Shown here piece after piece: positions 19,429 to 29,842 of a stretch of DNA of 64,000 nt; within the stretch, counting starts at the first letter, position 1, and every line of letters starts with the position of its first letter. The translations under genes were made by a program, and so were the position numbers. The stretch comes from Pseudomonas piscis (GTDB lineage: Bacteria; Pseudomonadota; Gammaproteobacteria; Pseudomonadales; Pseudomonadaceae): NCBI RefSeq assembly GCF_009380155.1, contig NZ_WHUV01000001.1, positions 1,798,001-1,862,000 of the forward strand. The letters are read 5' to 3'. The notes beneath the pieces were generated by a model that saw only the letters and a list, made by a program, of their open reading frames with translations, was not told the origin of the DNA and searched no databases.

Positions 19429-20088
19429 TCAGGCCAGCAGGTCCTCGTAGAACGCGCCGAAAGGGCGGGTAGGGTGGGCGATCTGGATTTCCAGGATCCA
19501 CAGGCCGACCTGCGGGCAGGCGGCGAAATCCCCCAGGTCGCCGGCACGGTAGATGGCGTGGGGGAAGTCGCTGACGCGATGCCCCTTGATGTCCAGGTTC
19601 AGCAGCCAGCCCATGGCATGGGCCTGTTCCTCGGCATATCGATACAGTTCGGGGCCTGCCACCCGATGGGTTTTCCAGTGCTCGTACACCAGGTCGAACA
19701 GGCTTTTGGCGGCAGCGGCGCAGGCATGCATTTCGGCGTCGTCACCGACGACGAAGGTCGCTCCACAGTCGCCCTCATGGCGATCCCAGACCACTCCCAG
19801 GTCAATGAAGAACAGATCGTGTTCTCCCAGCCGCGGATCGCCCTCGGAGCGTTGCTTGAAGGTCTTGAGGGTATTGCTGCCAAAGCGGATCAGCAGCGGA
19901 TGCCAGATCCGCTCCATGCCCAGTTCCTGCAATACCTCAAGGCCCATTTCCCTGGCTGCGGACTCCAGCATGCCCGGCTCGATCCGGCGGGCCATCTCGG
20001 CCACGGCCTCCCAGGTCATGCGCTTGGCGTGGAGCATGCCTTCCAGGCTGTAGGCCAGGCCGACGGCCTCTTTGTTGGCTGCGTTCAT
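19429..20088 (-). CDS. M24 (creatinase/aminopeptidase P)-fold protein
   Basis: A 219-residue protein with the pita-bread fold of family M24. The metal-ligand pattern is visible: Asp in FFIDLGVVWDRHEGDCGATF (two Asp), His in GHRVSDFP, Glu in LWILEIQI and a near-terminal Glu in FYEDLLA. It lacks the N-terminal domain of creatinase/AMPP and resembles short stand-alone M24 proteins. Peptidase activity is likely but the substrate is unknown. It interrupts an otherwise conserved fimV-truA junction on the opposite strand. Confidence 0.75.
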   Translation of the reverse strand: MNAANKEAVGLAYSLEGMLHAKRMTWEAVAEMARRIEPGMLESAAREMGLEVLQELGMERIWHPLLIRFGSNTLKTFKQRSEGDPRLGEHDLFFIDLGVVWDRHEGDCGATFVVGDDAEMHACAAAAKSLFDLVYEHWKTHRVAGPELYRYAEEQAHAMGWLLNLDIKGHRVSDFPHAIYRAGDLGDFAACPQVGLWILEIQIAHPTRPFGAFYEDLLA

Positions 20089-20114
20089 TCATCAGGTCCC
20101 GATCAGGTTTTTGT

Positions 20115-20153
20115 TATCAATCGCTATATAGCTTGATATATAACGCTTGATAG
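20115..20153. promoter_or_regulatory. AT-rich region with inverted TATCAA/TTGATA repeats
   Basis: TATCAA (20115-20120), the 10-bp palindrome GCTATATAGC (20123-20132), and two TTGATA copies (20133-20138, 20147-20152) lie in the divergent region upstream of the M24 gene. They could be overlapping promoter and operator elements. Confidence 0.35.
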
Positions 20154-20254
20154 ATGATCGCTGCAATCTGCAACTAAACCCCCGTGGCGCATGGCGTCCG
20201 CTTGCTCTGGCCTTATAATGGGCGCCTTTGCGCATATCAGCAGGCTGTAAGTTC

Positions 20255-21109
20255 TTGGCAAATATAGATAACGCGGCCGCCGAAATGGCGGCCGCAGGCT
20301 TTTCCCGGATCGCCCTGGGCGTCGAATACAAAGGCTCGCGCTATCACGGCTGGCAGCGCCAGTCGTCCGGCGTCCCCAGTGTCCAGGAGACCCTGGAGAA
20401 GGCCCTGTCCAGGGTCGCGGACTCCCCGATAACCCTGACTTGCGCTGGGCGTACCGATGCCGGGGTGCATGCCAGCGGCCAGGTGGTGCACTTCGACACC
20501 CAGGTCGTGCGTCCGATGAAGGCCTGGGTCATGGGGGCCAATATCAACTTGCCCCATGACATCAGCGTCAGCTGGGCCCGGGAGATGCCGGCGCATTTCC
20601 ATGCACGTTTCAAGGCGATCGCCCGGCGCTATCGCTACGTCATCTACAACGACCAGATCCGCCCGGCCCACCTCAACGAAGAAATCACCTGGAATCATCG
20701 GCCACTGGACACCGAGCGGATGGCCGAGGCTGCTGCCTACCTGGTGGGCACTCACGACTTCAGTGCTTTCCGGGCCGGGCAATGCCAGGCGAAGTCGCCG
20801 ATCAAGGAGATCCATCACCTGCAGGTCATCCGCTGCGGCAAGATGATCGTCCTGGATATTCGCGCCAGCGCGTTCCTGCATCACATGGTGCGCAATATCG
20901 CTGGGGTATTGATGACCATTGGGGCCGGCGAACGCCCGGTGGAGTGGGCCAGGGAGGTCCTGGAAAGCCGGGTGCGCCGAGCTGGCGGCGTTACCGCCCA
21001 TCCTTTCGGGCTGTATCTGGTACAGGTCGAATACCGGGATGAGTTCCAGTTGCCCGAGCGCTACATCGGGCCGCATTTCCTCACCGGATTCCCGGAATTT
21101 GGCGGCTGA
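20255..21109 (+). CDS. truA: tRNA pseudouridine(38-40) synthase
   Basis: Makes pseudouridine at positions 38-40 of the tRNA anticodon stem-loop. The catalytic Asp lies in CAGRTDAGVHA (residue 68 with the chosen start). The domain begins RIALGVEYKGSRYHGWQRQ and the C-terminal HHMVRNIAGVL segment is present. Start uncertain: I prefer TTG 20255 (reading L/M-ANIDNAAAEM); ATG 20285 lacks an SD and would remove ten residues. Confidence 0.9.
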   Translation: MANIDNAAAEMAAAGFSRIALGVEYKGSRYHGWQRQSSGVPSVQETLEKALSRVADSPITLTCAGRTDAGVHASGQVVHFDTQVVRPMKAWVMGANINLPHDISVSWAREMPAHFHARFKAIARRYRYVIYNDQIRPAHLNEEITWNHRPLDTERMAEAAAYLVGTHDFSAFRAGQCQAKSPIKEIHHLQVIRCGKMIVLDIRASAFLHHMVRNIAGVLMTIGAGERPVEWAREVLESRVRRAGGVTAHPFGLYLVQVEYRDEFQLPERYIGPHFLTGFPEFGG

Positions 21110-21172
21110 CGCCCGGAAAAGCATTTGCTACCATCCGGGACTTTCCGGATTTACCCCAGGGGTTCACACGAT

Positions 21173-21805
21173 ATGTCGGCCGTTCGCAGCAAGATTTGTG
21201 GGATTACCCGCATAGAAGATGCGCTGGCGGCGGTGGCGGCGGGGGCCGATGCCATTGGCCTGGTGTTCTACGCCAAGAGCCCGCGGGCGGTGAATGTGCA
21301 GCAGGCGCGGGCAATCATCGCCGCCCTGCCGCCGTTCGTGACCACGGTCGGGTTGTTCGTCAATGCCAGCCGCTGCGAGCTGGGGGAAATCCTCGACGCC
21401 GTGCCGCTGGACCTCTTGCAGTTCCATGGCGATGAATCGGCTGCTGCCTGCGAGGGCTACCATCGCCCCTATATCAAGGCGCTACGGGTCAAGGCGGGTG
21501 ATGACATCGCTGCGGCCTGCCAGGCCTTTCCTGGGGCCAGCGGGATTCTCCTGGATACCTATGTCGAAGGCGTGCCCGGGGGAACCGGAGAGGCCTTCGA
21601 CTGGTCCCTGGTTCCGCAGGGGCTGAGCAAGCCGATCATCCTCGCCGGTGGCCTGTCGGCCGATAACGTCGCCCTGGCCATTGCCCAGGTGCGTCCTTAT
21701 GCGGTGGATGTCAGCGGCGGGGTGGAGCAGAGCAAGGGCATCAAGGATCCAGCGAGAATCCAGGCGTTTATGCAGGCTGTACGTCGCAGCAGTGAGTCGA
21801 TGTGA
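21173..21805 (+). CDS. trpF: Phosphoribosylanthranilate isomerase
   Basis: Converts phosphoribosylanthranilate to CdRP in tryptophan synthesis. A 210-residue TIM barrel with the N-terminal [11 protein letters not shown] (catalytic Cys), LQFHGDE and the phosphate-binding end [10 protein letters not shown] and [11 protein letters not shown] 21173 follows AGGGG. In Pseudomonas, trpF is separate from other trp genes and sits with truA and accD, as here. Confidence 0.96.
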   Translation: MSAVRSKICGITRIEDALAAVAAGADAIGLVFYAKSPRAVNVQQARAIIAALPPFVTTVGLFVNASRCELGEILDAVPLDLLQFHGDESAAACEGYHRPYIKALRVKAGDDIAAACQAFPGASGILLDTYVEGVPGGTGEAFDWSLVPQGLSKPIILAGGLSADNVALAIAQVRPYAVDVSGGVEQSKGIKDPARIQAFMQAVRRSSESM

Positions 21806-22064
21806 CGGCTGGCAGTCTGCCGCCGTCCATAAGACCACTGTACAAAACAGGCAGGCGCCGCCGTGAGGCGGAGTCGTAATCGAGTGGCAACCGCTCTATC
21901 GCGGGTTGTCGGGATGGCGCAGGAGAGGTTCGCTGCGGGCAGGTCGAGCCAAGTGCTGACCGCGGTAGCGAGCCGATCATCGCCGCATACATGAATTTGG
22001 CTCAAGGGCATACGCGGGGTCGCGAACCACAGCGTTCGCGCCGCCGGTACTGGAGAAAGAAAGC

Positions 22065-22985
22065 ATGAGCAACTGGTTAGTAGACAAACTGATCCCTTCG
22101 ATCATGCGTTCCGAGGTGAAGAAGAGCTCGGTGCCCGAAGGTCTTTGGCACAAGTGCCCGTCCTGCGAGGCCGTGCTCTATCGTCCGGAGCTGGAAAAGA
22201 CCCTGGATGTTTGCCCCAAGTGCAACCACCACATGCGGATCGGCGCACGTGCCCGCATCGATATCTTCCTTGATGCTGAAGGCCGCGCCGAACTGGGTGC
22301 CGACCTGGAGCCAGTGGACCGCCTGAAGTTTCGCGACGGCAAGAAGTACAAGGATCGCCTGAGCGCAGCCCAGAAGCAGACCGGCGAGAAAGACGCGCTG
22401 GTTTCCATGAGCGGTACGCTGCTGGGAATGCCAGTGGTGGTTTCGGCTTTCGAATTCTCCTTCATGGGCGGTTCCATGGGGGCCATCGTCGGCGAGCGTT
22501 TCGTGCGTGCGGCCAACTACGCCCTGGAAAACCGCTGCCCGATGATCTGCTTCTCCGCCTCCGGTGGTGCGCGGATGCAGGAGGCGCTGATCTCCCTGAT
22601 GCAGATGGCCAAGACCTCCGCAGTGTTGGCGCGCTTGCGTGAAGAAGGCCTGCCGTTCATCTCCGTGCTGACCGACCCGGTCTACGGCGGTGTATCCGCC
22701 AGCTTGGCGATGCTGGGTGATGTAATCGTCGGTGAACCCAAGGCGCTGGTAGGTTTCGCCGGCCCTCGAGTGATCGAGCAGACCGTGCGCGAGAAGCTGC
22801 CTGAAGGCTTCCAGCGCAGCGAGTTCCTGCTGGAGCACGGTGCGATCGACATGATCATTTCCCGTCAGGAACTGCGCCCACGCCTGGGCAACCTGCTGGC
22901 CCAGCTGATGGGGTTGCCGACGCCGGAGTTCGTGGCTGCACCGGTCGAGCCGATCGTGGTTCCCCCGGCTCCTGCAAGCCTATGA
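22065..22985 (+). CDS. accD: Acetyl-CoA carboxylase carboxyltransferase, beta subunit
   Basis: Transfers carboxyl from biotin-BCCP to acetyl-CoA with AccA, giving malonyl-CoA. 306 residues. An N-terminal four-cysteine zinc ribbon (CPSCEAVLY...CPKCNHH, about residues 29-51) is followed by the crotonase-fold carboxyltransferase domain, with [11 protein letters not shown] and the [12 protein letters not shown] segment. The ATG follows GAGAAAGAAAGC. It overlaps folC by 4 bp (ATGA), so they are translationally coupled. Confidence 0.97.
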   Translation: MSNWLVDKLIPSIMRSEVKKSSVPEGLWHKCPSCEAVLYRPELEKTLDVCPKCNHHMRIGARARIDIFLDAEGRAELGADLEPVDRLKFRDGKKYKDRLSAAQKQTGEKDALVSMSGTLLGMPVVVSAFEFSFMGGSMGAIVGERFVRAANYALENRCPMICFSASGGARMQEALISLMQMAKTSAVLARLREEGLPFISVLTDPVYGGVSASLAMLGDVIVGEPKALVGFAGPRVIEQTVREKLPEGFQRSEFLLEHGAIDMIISRQELRPRLGNLLAQLMGLPTPEFVAAPVEPIVVPPAPASL

Positions 22986-24289
22986 CCCAACGTACCCTGG
23001 GCGAGTGGCTCGCCTACCTCGAGCAGTTGCATCCTTCGGCCATCGACATGGGGCTGGAGCGCTCGCAGCAGGTAGTGTCCCGGATGGGGCTGGGCAAGCC
23101 GGCGCCCCGGGTGATAACCGTTACCGGTACCAACGGCAAGGGTTCCACCTGTGCCTTCATCGCTTCCCTGCTGCGGGCCCAGGGCCTGCAGGTCGGGGTC
23201 TACAGTTCGCCGCACCTGTTGCGCTACAACGAGCGGGTGCAGGTCAATGGCATCGAGGCCACGGATCAGCAGCTGTGCGAGGCCTTCGCTGCGGTGGAGG
23301 CCGGGCGTGGCGATGTCTCCCTGACCTATTTCGAAATGGGCACCCTGGCGGCGTTCTGGCTGTTCCAGCACGCGGCCCTGGATGCCGTGGTGCTTGAGGT
23401 GGGCCTGGGAGGGCGCCTGGATGCGGTCAACCTGGTGGATGCCGATATCGCCCTGGTGACCAGCATCGGTGTCGATCATGTGGAGTATCTCGGGGACTCC
23501 CGCGAGTCCGTGGCCTTTGAAAAGGCCGGGATCTTCCGTCCTGGCGCCCCGGCGTTGTGCGGCGACCTCGAGCCGCCGCAGCCTTTGCTGGACAAGGCGC
23601 GAGAGCTGGATTGTGCGTTTTTCCTCCGTGGCCGGGATTTCGATCTGGGAATCACCGATACCCATTGGCAATGGCGCGGCCTGGATAACCAGGGCAATCC
23701 GGTGCAATTGCGTGACCTGCCGCTACTCGACCTGCCCATGGAAAACGCGGCACTGGCGCTGCAGGCCTATCTGCTGACCGGGTTGCCCTGGCAGCCTGAG
23801 CGGATCGCCAGCGCGTTGCAGCAGACCCGGGTGACCGGGCGCCTGGATCGTCGCCGGATCAACTGGCAGGGCAAATCCCTCAACCTGTTGCTGGATGTCG
23901 GGCACAACCCCCATGCGGCGCAGTACCTGGCCGAGCGCCTGGCGCGCCGGCCGGTGGCTGGCCGGCGCCTGGCGGTGTTCGGACTGTTGGCCGACAAGGA
24001 CCTGGCGGGCGTGGTGGCCTGCCTGCAGGCGTCGATCCAGCACTGGGCCGTAGCTCCACTGGACTCGCCCCGGGCGCGTCCGGCCGAGGAGCTGCAGGCG
24101 GCGCTGGAGAACCTTGGCGCTCCCGTGGCGTCTTATGCCAGCGTGGCGGCGGCGCTGGAGGCGCAATGCGCACAGGCCACCGCCGATGACGAAATACTGC
24201 TGTTCGGGTCTTTTTATTGTGTTGCCGAGGCCCTTGAGTGGCTTGCCCGGCGCGCCACGGAGGAAGCTGCACATGGCTATGCTGGATAA
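22982..24289 (+). CDS. folC: Dihydrofolate synthase / folylpolyglutamate synthase
   Basis: Adds glutamate to dihydropteroate and to folates. A 435-residue Mur-ligase-like protein. The ATP loop is [14 protein letters not shown] (residues ~41-54), the DHPS-type segment [14 protein letters not shown] follows, and [12 protein letters not shown] marks the C-terminal domain. The start codon overlaps the accD stop; the 3' end overlaps the SPOR gene by 17 bp. Confidence 0.96.
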   Translation: MTQRTLGEWLAYLEQLHPSAIDMGLERSQQVVSRMGLGKPAPRVITVTGTNGKGSTCAFIASLLRAQGLQVGVYSSPHLLRYNERVQVNGIEATDQQLCEAFAAVEAGRGDVSLTYFEMGTLAAFWLFQHAALDAVVLEVGLGGRLDAVNLVDADIALVTSIGVDHVEYLGDSRESVAFEKAGIFRPGAPALCGDLEPPQPLLDKARELDCAFFLRGRDFDLGITDTHWQWRGLDNQGNPVQLRDLPLLDLPMENAALALQAYLLTGLPWQPERIASALQQTRVTGRLDRRRINWQGKSLNLLLDVGHNPHAAQYLAERLARRPVAGRRLAVFGLLADKDLAGVVACLQASIQHWAVAPLDSPRARPAEELQAALENLGAPVASYASVAAALEAQCAQATADDEILLFGSFYCVAEALEWLARRATEEAAHGYAG

Positions 24290-24923
24290 CGTCTACAAGC
24301 AGCGGATGGTCGGGGCGTTGGTGCTGGTGGCACTGGCAGTGATCTTCTTGCCGATGCTGTTCTCGCGAGAAGACGAGCAGCGCCACGTGGTGGTCGAGGC
24401 GCCTGCTGCGCCGCAGCCATCGGCGTTGCCCCAGGTCCAGGTCGAGCCGGTGGTGGTCCCGGAGCCGCAGCCATTGCCGCAAGGTTCCGTGCCTGCCGAT
24501 GATCCGGTGGTGCAGCAGGCGGCCCCTGCGGCGCCGATCGCCCCCAGTGTGCCAGCGACTCCGGCTCCGGTAGTGGTCAACAAGCCGGCCCCGACGCCCA
24601 AGCCCGCGCCAGTGCCGGCGCCAGCGCAGCCGGTGGTGAGCGCCAAGCCCGATACCAGCCAGAGCCGTGTCGATGCCAATGGCTTGTCCGTCAGCTGGTC
24701 GGTGCAACTGGCCAGCCTGTCGAGCCGGGAAAGCGCGGAAAACCTGCAAAAGACCCTGCGTAGCCAAGGCTATAACGCTTATATCCGTTCGGCCGAAGGC
24801 AAGAACCGGGTATTCGTCGGGCCGCTGATCGAGCGTGCCGAAGCGGATCGCCTGCGTGACCTGTTGGGCCGCCAGCAGAACCTCAAGGGCTTCGTGGTGC
24901 GCTTCCAGCCAGAGCGCGGTTGA
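24273..24923 (+). CDS. SPOR-domain inner-membrane protein (DedD-like)
   Basis: A 216-residue bitopic protein with an N-terminal transmembrane helix (about residues 12-31), a long Pro/Ala/Val-rich periplasmic linker and a C-terminal SPOR domain (about 140-213, WSVQLASLSSRESAENL ... VFVGPLIERAEADRL). SPOR domains bind denuded peptidoglycan at the division septum, so a cell-division role is likely. ATG 24273 follows GGAGG; an ATG at 24279 is possible. The position between folC and cvpA matches dedD of enterobacteria. Confidence 0.88.
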   Translation: MAMLDNVYKQRMVGALVLVALAVIFLPMLFSREDEQRHVVVEAPAAPQPSALPQVQVEPVVVPEPQPLPQGSVPADDPVVQQAAPAAPIAPSVPATPAPVVVNKPAPTPKPAPVPAPAQPVVSAKPDTSQSRVDANGLSVSWSVQLASLSSRESAENLQKTLRSQGYNAYIRSAEGKNRVFVGPLIERAEADRLRDLLGRQQNLKGFVVRFQPERG

Positions 24924-25007
24924 TTTGTACGGCACAGTGAATCGCAGCTTACCGACAGCCAAGCGCTCTGTTAAAATGCGCCGCCTTATCCGTCTGTAGG
25001 CTGCACT

Positions 25008-25565
25008 GTGCCATTTACCCTGGTTGACTGGGCGATCGTTGCAATAATCGCCATTTCCGCTTTGATCAGCTTGAGCCGTGGTTTCGTCAAAGAAGCCTTG
25101 TCGTTGCTTACCTGGATCATCGCAGGAGTCGTCGCCTGGATGTTCGGTGGCTCACTGTCCGAGTACCTCGGCGCTTATATCGAAACTCCTTCGGCTCGCG
25201 TGATCGCGGGCTGCGCAATCATGTTTGTCGCCACCTTGCTGGTGGGCGCAATGGTCAACTATCTCATCGGCGAATTGATTCGCGTCACCGGCCTGTCCGG
25301 CACCGATCGATTCCTCGGCATGGCCTTCGGCGCGGCGCGTGGCGCGTTGCTGGTGGTCGTGGCGGTCGGGCTCCTGAGCCTGGGGCCGGTTCAGCAGGAT
25401 TCCTGGTGGCAGCAGTCGCGACTGGTGCCACAATTTCTATTGGTTGCAGATTGGTCCAAGAACCTCATATTGGGGTGGAGCAGTCAGTGGCTGGCCAGCG
25501 GTATCAGCGTACCCGCTGAAATACCGTTCAAGGAGCACCTCTTACCGGCCCAGGCGCCTCAGTAA
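25008..25565 (+). CDS. cvpA: CvpA family inner-membrane protein
   Basis: A 185-residue membrane protein with about four transmembrane helices (N-terminal FTLVDWAIVAIIAISALISLS, then residues ~30-50, ~65-90 and ~100-125). CvpA was named for colicin V production; its biochemical role is not settled. The start is GTG 25008, which gives the family N-terminus MPFTLVDW. It precedes purF by 41 bp, the linkage seen in many proteobacteria. Confidence 0.94.
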   Translation: MPFTLVDWAIVAIIAISALISLSRGFVKEALSLLTWIIAGVVAWMFGGSLSEYLGAYIETPSARVIAGCAIMFVATLLVGAMVNYLIGELIRVTGLSGTDRFLGMAFGAARGALLVVVAVGLLSLGPVQQDSWWQQSRLVPQFLLVADWSKNLILGWSSQWLASGISVPAEIPFKEHLLPAQAPQ

Positions 25566-25606
25566 GATGAGCTCAGTTCAGTTCCATTAAGTAGGGGTTG
25601 CGTCGC

Positions 25607-27112
25607 ATGTGTGGCATCGTCGGTATCGTCGGTAAGTCGAACGTTAATCAGGCGCTGTATGACGCGCTAACCGTCCTCCAACACCGCGGCCAGGACGCGG
25701 CCGGTATCGTGACCAGTCATGATGGCCGGTTGTTCCTGCGCAAGGACAATGGCCTGGTCCGTGACGTGTTCCAGCAGCGCCACATGCAGCGCCTGGTCGG
25801 CCACATGGGCATCGGCCACGTGCGTTACCCGACCGCCGGTAGCTCCACTTCGGCCGAGGCCCAGCCGTTCTACGTCAACTCGCCTTACGGCATCACTTTG
25901 GCGCACAACGGCAACCTGACCAACGTCGAGCAGTTGGCCAAGGAGATCTACGAGTCCGACCTGCGTCACGTCAACACCAGTTCCGATTCCGAAGTGCTGC
26001 TCAACGTTTTCGCCCACGAGCTGGCCCAGCGCGGCAAGCTGCAGCCCACCGAGGAAGATGTATTCGCCGCCGTGACCGACGTGCACAACCGTTGTGTGGG
26101 TGGTTATGCGGTGGTGGCGATGATCACCGGCTACGGCATCGTCGGTTTCCGCGATCCCCATGGCATCCGTCCGATCGTGTTCGGCCAGCGCCATACTGAC
26201 GAGGGCGTGGAGTACATGATCGCCTCCGAAAGCGTGTCCCTGGATGTGCTGGGCTTCACCCTGATCCGCGACCTCGCGCCGGGCGAGGCGGTCTACATCA
26301 CTGAGGAAGGCAAGCTCTACACCCGCCAGTGCGCCACCAATCCGCAGCTCACCCCGTGCATCTTCGAGCATGTATACCTGGCCCGTCCTGATTCGATCAT
26401 CGATGGCGTCTCGGTATACAAGGCGCGCCTGCGCATGGGTGAGAAGCTGGCCGAGAAGATCCTGCGCGAGCGTCCCGAGCACGATATCGACGTGGTGATC
26501 CCGATTCCGGACACCAGCCGCACCGCGGCACTGGAACTGGCCAATCACCTGGGCGTGAAGTTCCGCGAAGGTTTCGTGAAGAACCGCTATATCGGCCGGA
26601 CCTTCATCATGCCGGGCCAGGCCGCCCGCAAGAAGTCGGTACGCCAGAAGCTCAATGCCATCGAGCTGGAATTCCGCGGCAAGAACGTGATGCTGGTGGA
26701 CGATTCCATCGTGCGTGGCACCACCTGCAAGCAGATCATCCAGATGGCCCGTGAGGCCGGTGCGAAGAATGTCTACTTCTGCTCCGCCGCCCCGGCCGTG
26801 CGTTATCCGAACGTGTACGGCATCGATATGCCGAGCGCCCACGAGCTGATCGCCCACAATCGTTCCACCCAGGATGTGGCCGACCTGATCGGTGCCGATT
26901 GGCTGATCTATCAGGACCTGCCGGACCTGATCGAGGCGGTCGGTGGTGGCAAGATCAAGATCGAAAGCTTCGACTGCGCAGTGTTCGACGGCAAGTACGT
27001 TACTGGTGATGTCGACGAGGCCTATCTGAACAAGATCGAGAATGCCCGTAACGATGCCTCCAAGGCCAAGACCCAGGCGGTCAGCGCGATCATCGATCTG
27101 TACAACAACTGA
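25607..27112 (+). CDS. purF: Amidophosphoribosyltransferase
   Basis: First step of purine synthesis: PRPP plus glutamine to phosphoribosylamine. 501 residues. The N-terminal nucleophile is Cys2 (MCGIVGIVG), exposed after Met removal, and fixes the start at 25607 rather than 25598. The glutaminase domain shows [10 protein letters not shown] and RYPTAGSS. The C-terminal phosphoribosyltransferase domain has the PRPP loop [22 protein letters not shown] lies upstream of the ATG. Confidence 0.98.
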   Translation: MCGIVGIVGKSNVNQALYDALTVLQHRGQDAAGIVTSHDGRLFLRKDNGLVRDVFQQRHMQRLVGHMGIGHVRYPTAGSSTSAEAQPFYVNSPYGITLAHNGNLTNVEQLAKEIYESDLRHVNTSSDSEVLLNVFAHELAQRGKLQPTEEDVFAAVTDVHNRCVGGYAVVAMITGYGIVGFRDPHGIRPIVFGQRHTDEGVEYMIASESVSLDVLGFTLIRDLAPGEAVYITEEGKLYTRQCATNPQLTPCIFEHVYLARPDSIIDGVSVYKARLRMGEKLAEKILRERPEHDIDVVIPIPDTSRTAALELANHLGVKFREGFVKNRYIGRTFIMPGQAARKKSVRQKLNAIELEFRGKNVMLVDDSIVRGTTCKQIIQMAREAGAKNVYFCSAAPAVRYPNVYGIDMPSAHELIAHNRSTQDVADLIGADWLIYQDLPDLIEAVGGGKIKIESFDCAVFDGKYVTGDVDEAYLNKIENARNDASKAKTQAVSAIIDLYNN

Positions 27113-27148
27113 TCCAGAGCATTCACGAAGAGATTAGGAGTAGGCGGC

Positions 27149-28360
27149 ATGAGTCAGGATTGGGATGCCGGTCGGCTGGATAGCGACCTTGAAGGCGTAG
27201 CGTTCGATACCCTGGCGGTGCGCGCTGGTCAGCACCGTTCGCCGGAGAGCGAGCATGGTGATCCGATGTTCTTCACCTCCAGCTATGTGTTCCGCACGGC
27301 CGCCGATGCGGCCGCGCGTTTCGCTGGCGAGGTGCCGGGCAACGTCTATTCGCGCTACACCAACCCTACGGTGCGTTCTTTCGAGGAGCGCATCGCGGCC
27401 CTCGAGGGGGCGGAGCAGGCGGTGGCTACCGCGACTGGCATGGCAGCGATCCTCTCGGTGGTCATGAGCCTGTGCAGCGCCGGTGACCACGTATTGGTTT
27501 CGCGCAGCGTGTTCGGCTCCACCATCAGCCTGTTCGAGAAGTACTTCAAGCGTTTCGGCGTCGAAGTCGACTACGTGCCCCTGGCGGACCTGTCCGGCTG
27601 GGATGCGGCGATCAAGAGCAATACCCGATTGCTGTTCGTCGAGTCGCCCTCCAATCCTCTGGCCGAACTGGTGGATATCGCCGCACTGGCTGAGGTGGCC
27701 CATGCCAAGGGGGCGATGCTGGTGGTGGACAACTGCTTCTGCACCCCGGCGTTGCAGCAGCCGCTCAAGCTTGGTGCGGACGTGGTGGTGCATTCAGCCA
27801 CCAAGTTCATCGATGGCCAGGGTCGCTGCATGGGCGGTGTGGTGGCCGGGCGCAGCGAACAGATGAAAGAAGTGGTGGGTTTCCTGCGTACCGCGGGGCC
27901 GACCCTGAGTCCGTTCAATGCCTGGGTCTTCCTCAAGGGGCTGGAGACCCTCAGCCTGCGCATGCGTGCCCATTGCGCCAATGCCCAGGCCCTGGCCGAA
28001 TGGCTGGAACGCCAGGAAGGGATCGAGAAGGTGCATTACGCCGGGCTCGCCAGTCATCCGCAGCATGAATTGGCCAAGCGCCAGCAACGTGGTTTCGGCG
28101 CGGTGGTGAGTTTCGAGGTCAAGGGGGGCAAGGAGGGCGCCTGGCGCTTCATCGATGCCACTCGCCTGGTCTCGATCACCGCCAACCTGGGTGACAGCAA
28201 GACCACCATTACCCATCCAAGCACCACCTCCCACGGGCGCCTGGCGCCGCAGGAACGTGAGGCTGCGGGTATTCGCGACAGCCTGATCCGTATTGCGGTC
28301 GGCCTGGAAGACGTTGCCGACCTGCAAGCCGACCTGGCTCGCGGCCTGGCAGCCTTGTGA
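27149..28360 (+). CDS. metZ: O-succinylhomoserine sulfhydrylase
   Basis: PLP enzyme making homocysteine directly from O-succinylhomoserine and sulfide, the main Pseudomonas route to methionine. 403 residues of the Cys/Met metabolism family. The PLP lysine lies in [38 protein letters not shown] and the C-terminal [12 protein letters not shown] are family markers. The stop codon overlaps the start of the SDR gene. Confidence 0.95.
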   Translation: MSQDWDAGRLDSDLEGVAFDTLAVRAGQHRSPESEHGDPMFFTSSYVFRTAADAAARFAGEVPGNVYSRYTNPTVRSFEERIAALEGAEQAVATATGMAAILSVVMSLCSAGDHVLVSRSVFGSTISLFEKYFKRFGVEVDYVPLADLSGWDAAIKSNTRLLFVESPSNPLAELVDIAALAEVAHAKGAMLVVDNCFCTPALQQPLKLGADVVVHSATKFIDGQGRCMGGVVAGRSEQMKEVVGFLRTAGPTLSPFNAWVFLKGLETLSLRMRAHCANAQALAEWLERQEGIEKVHYAGLASHPQHELAKRQQRGFGAVVSFEVKGGKEGAWRFIDATRLVSITANLGDSKTTITHPSTTSHGRLAPQEREAAGIRDSLIRIAVGLEDVADLQADLARGLAAL

Positions 28361-29133
28361 TCGAGTTGTCGACGCCCCCGGGGGCGGGCAATGGTCGTGT
28401 TGCGCTGGTTACCGGCGCGGCACGGGGTATCGGCCTGGGCATCGCCGCCTGGCTGATCAGCGAAGGCTGGCAGGTGGTCCTCACCGACCTGGATCGCGAG
28501 CGCGGCTCCAAGGTGGCCAAGGTGCTGGGCGACAACGCCTGGTTCATCACCATGGATGTGGCCGATGAGGAGCAGGTGGCTGAAGCGGTCGCCGAGGTGC
28601 TGGGGCAGTTCGGGCGTCTCGATGCCCTGGTTTGCAATGCTGCCGTGGCCGATCCGCACAATATGACCCTGGAAAGCCTCGACCTGGGCCATTGGAATCG
28701 GGTGTTGGCGGTGAATCTTGGCGGGCCGATGCTGCTGGCCAAGCACTGCGCGCCCTATCTGCGGGCCCACGGCGGTGCGATCGTCAACCTTGCCTCTACC
28801 CGTGCCCGCCAATCGGAGCCGGACAGCGAAGCCTATGCTGCGAGCAAGGGGGGCTTGTTGGCCCTGACCCATGCTCTGGCGATCAGCCTCGGGCCGGAGA
28901 TTCGCGTCAATGCGGTAAGCCCGGGCTGGATCGATGCTCGTGACCCGGCCGTGCGGCGCGCGGAGCCATTGTCCGATGCCGACCATGCCCAGCATCCGGC
29001 AGGTCGGGTGGGCACCGTTGAAGATGTGGCGGCGATGGTGGCCTGGCTGCTTTCACGCAGTTCGGGATTCGTCACCGGCCAGGAGTTCGTGGTGGACGGT
29101 GGCATGTCCAAGAAGATGATTTACCAGGATTGA
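28357..29133 (+). CDS. Short-chain dehydrogenase/reductase
   Basis: A 258-residue classical SDR. The dinucleotide motif is TGAARGIG (about residues 19-26), NNA-like VCNAAVAD follows, and the catalytic triad is Ser in NLAST with YAASK. It starts at GTG 28357, overlapping the metZ stop (GTGA), so it is translationally coupled to metZ. The substrate is unknown. The pairing is kept in other pseudomonads. Confidence 0.9.
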   Translation: MIELSTPPGAGNGRVALVTGAARGIGLGIAAWLISEGWQVVLTDLDRERGSKVAKVLGDNAWFITMDVADEEQVAEAVAEVLGQFGRLDALVCNAAVADPHNMTLESLDLGHWNRVLAVNLGGPMLLAKHCAPYLRAHGGAIVNLASTRARQSEPDSEAYAASKGGLLALTHALAISLGPEIRVNAVSPGWIDARDPAVRRAEPLSDADHAQHPAGRVGTVEDVAAMVAWLLSRSSGFVTGQEFVVDGGMSKKMIYQD

Positions 29134-29240
29134 ATTCTTTCGTGGGCAAGGAGCGGAGCGCTTGCCAATCGCTGGGGATTTTTCCTGGGGCTTGAAGCGT
29201 GTCGTTTACAGCTCTTTTGAAAAAAACTTCAATCCTGCTA

Positions 29241-29269
29241 TTGACTTAGCTTCGATACGTGCGTAAATT
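29241..29269 (+). promoter_or_regulatory. Promoter of the tRNA-Val/tRNA-Asp cluster
   Basis: A -35 TTGACT (29241-29246), a 17-bp spacer and a -10 TAAATT (29264-29269) with a GC-rich discriminator lie 21 bp before tRNA-Val. Confidence 0.75.
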
Positions 29270-29290
29270 TCGCGGCCTCAGCGAAGCAAA

Positions 29291-29366
29291 GGGTGATTAG
29301 CTCAGCCGGGAGAGCATCTGCCTTACAAGCAGAGGGTCGGCGGTTCGATCCCGTCATCACCCACCA
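29291..29366 (+). tRNA. tRNA-Val(TAC)
   Basis: A 76-nt cloverleaf with encoded CCA. The anticodon loop CTTACAA between TCTGC and GCAGA gives anticodon TAC. Confidence 0.96.
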
Positions 29367-29425
29367 CTTCCTGAGTGCCTTTCGAAAGAAAGGCGGAAGC
29401 TTCCAAGGAAGCCTCCAACCGACGC

Positions 29426-29502
29426 GCAGCGGTAGTTCAGTCGGTTAGAATACCGGCCTGTCACGCCGGGGGTCGCGGGTTCGAGTCCCGTCCGCTGCGC
29501 CA
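29426..29502 (+). tRNA. tRNA-Asp(GTC), copy 1
   Basis: A 77-nt cloverleaf with encoded CCA. The acceptor stem GCAGCGG pairs with CCGCTGC, and the anticodon loop CTGTCAC gives GTC. Confidence 0.97.
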
Positions 29503-29600
29503 TATTTTCCAGATCAGGTTTTCTTGGTTTGAGATTGAAAGCCTTAGGGCCTCGATCAGACGATTTAAAAGTTTCACCTGGATGTAAGTCCAAGCGATAC

Positions 29601-29677
29601 GCAGCGGTAGTTCAGTCGGTTAGAATACCGGCCTGTCACGCCGGGGGTCGCGGGTTCGAGTCCCGTCCGCTGCGCCA
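29601..29677 (+). tRNA. tRNA-Asp(GTC), copy 2
   Basis: Identical to copy 1, 175 bp further on. The intervening 98 bp are not repeated, so only the tRNA itself is duplicated. Confidence 0.97.
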
Positions 29678-29725
29678 TATATGCTTCAAGGACCACTGAA
29701 CGCCTTGATGCAGCGAAACAGCAAA

Positions 29726-29757
29726 GACCCTGGTCGCAAGACCGGGGTTTTTGTTTT
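29726..29757 (+). terminator. Terminator of the tRNA-Val/Asp cluster
   Basis: ACCCTGGTC pairs with GACCGGGGT around gcaa (one mismatch or wobble), followed by a T-rich tract. Confidence 0.8.
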
Positions 29758-29793
29758 TCGCCTCTGTGGTTTCTGTCGTTATGATTCGCCCAC

Positions 29794-29822
29794 AAAAAAA
29801 CCGCCTGTCTGGCGGTTTTTTT
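29794..29822. terminator. Terminator downstream of the flavoprotein gene
   Basis: AAAACCGCC pairs with GGCGGTTTT around tgtct, with an A-tract on one side and a T-tract on the other. It serves the minus-strand oxidoreductase gene and possibly the tRNA operon. Confidence 0.85.
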
Positions 29823-29842
29823 GTCGGTGATGAAAAGCCACG

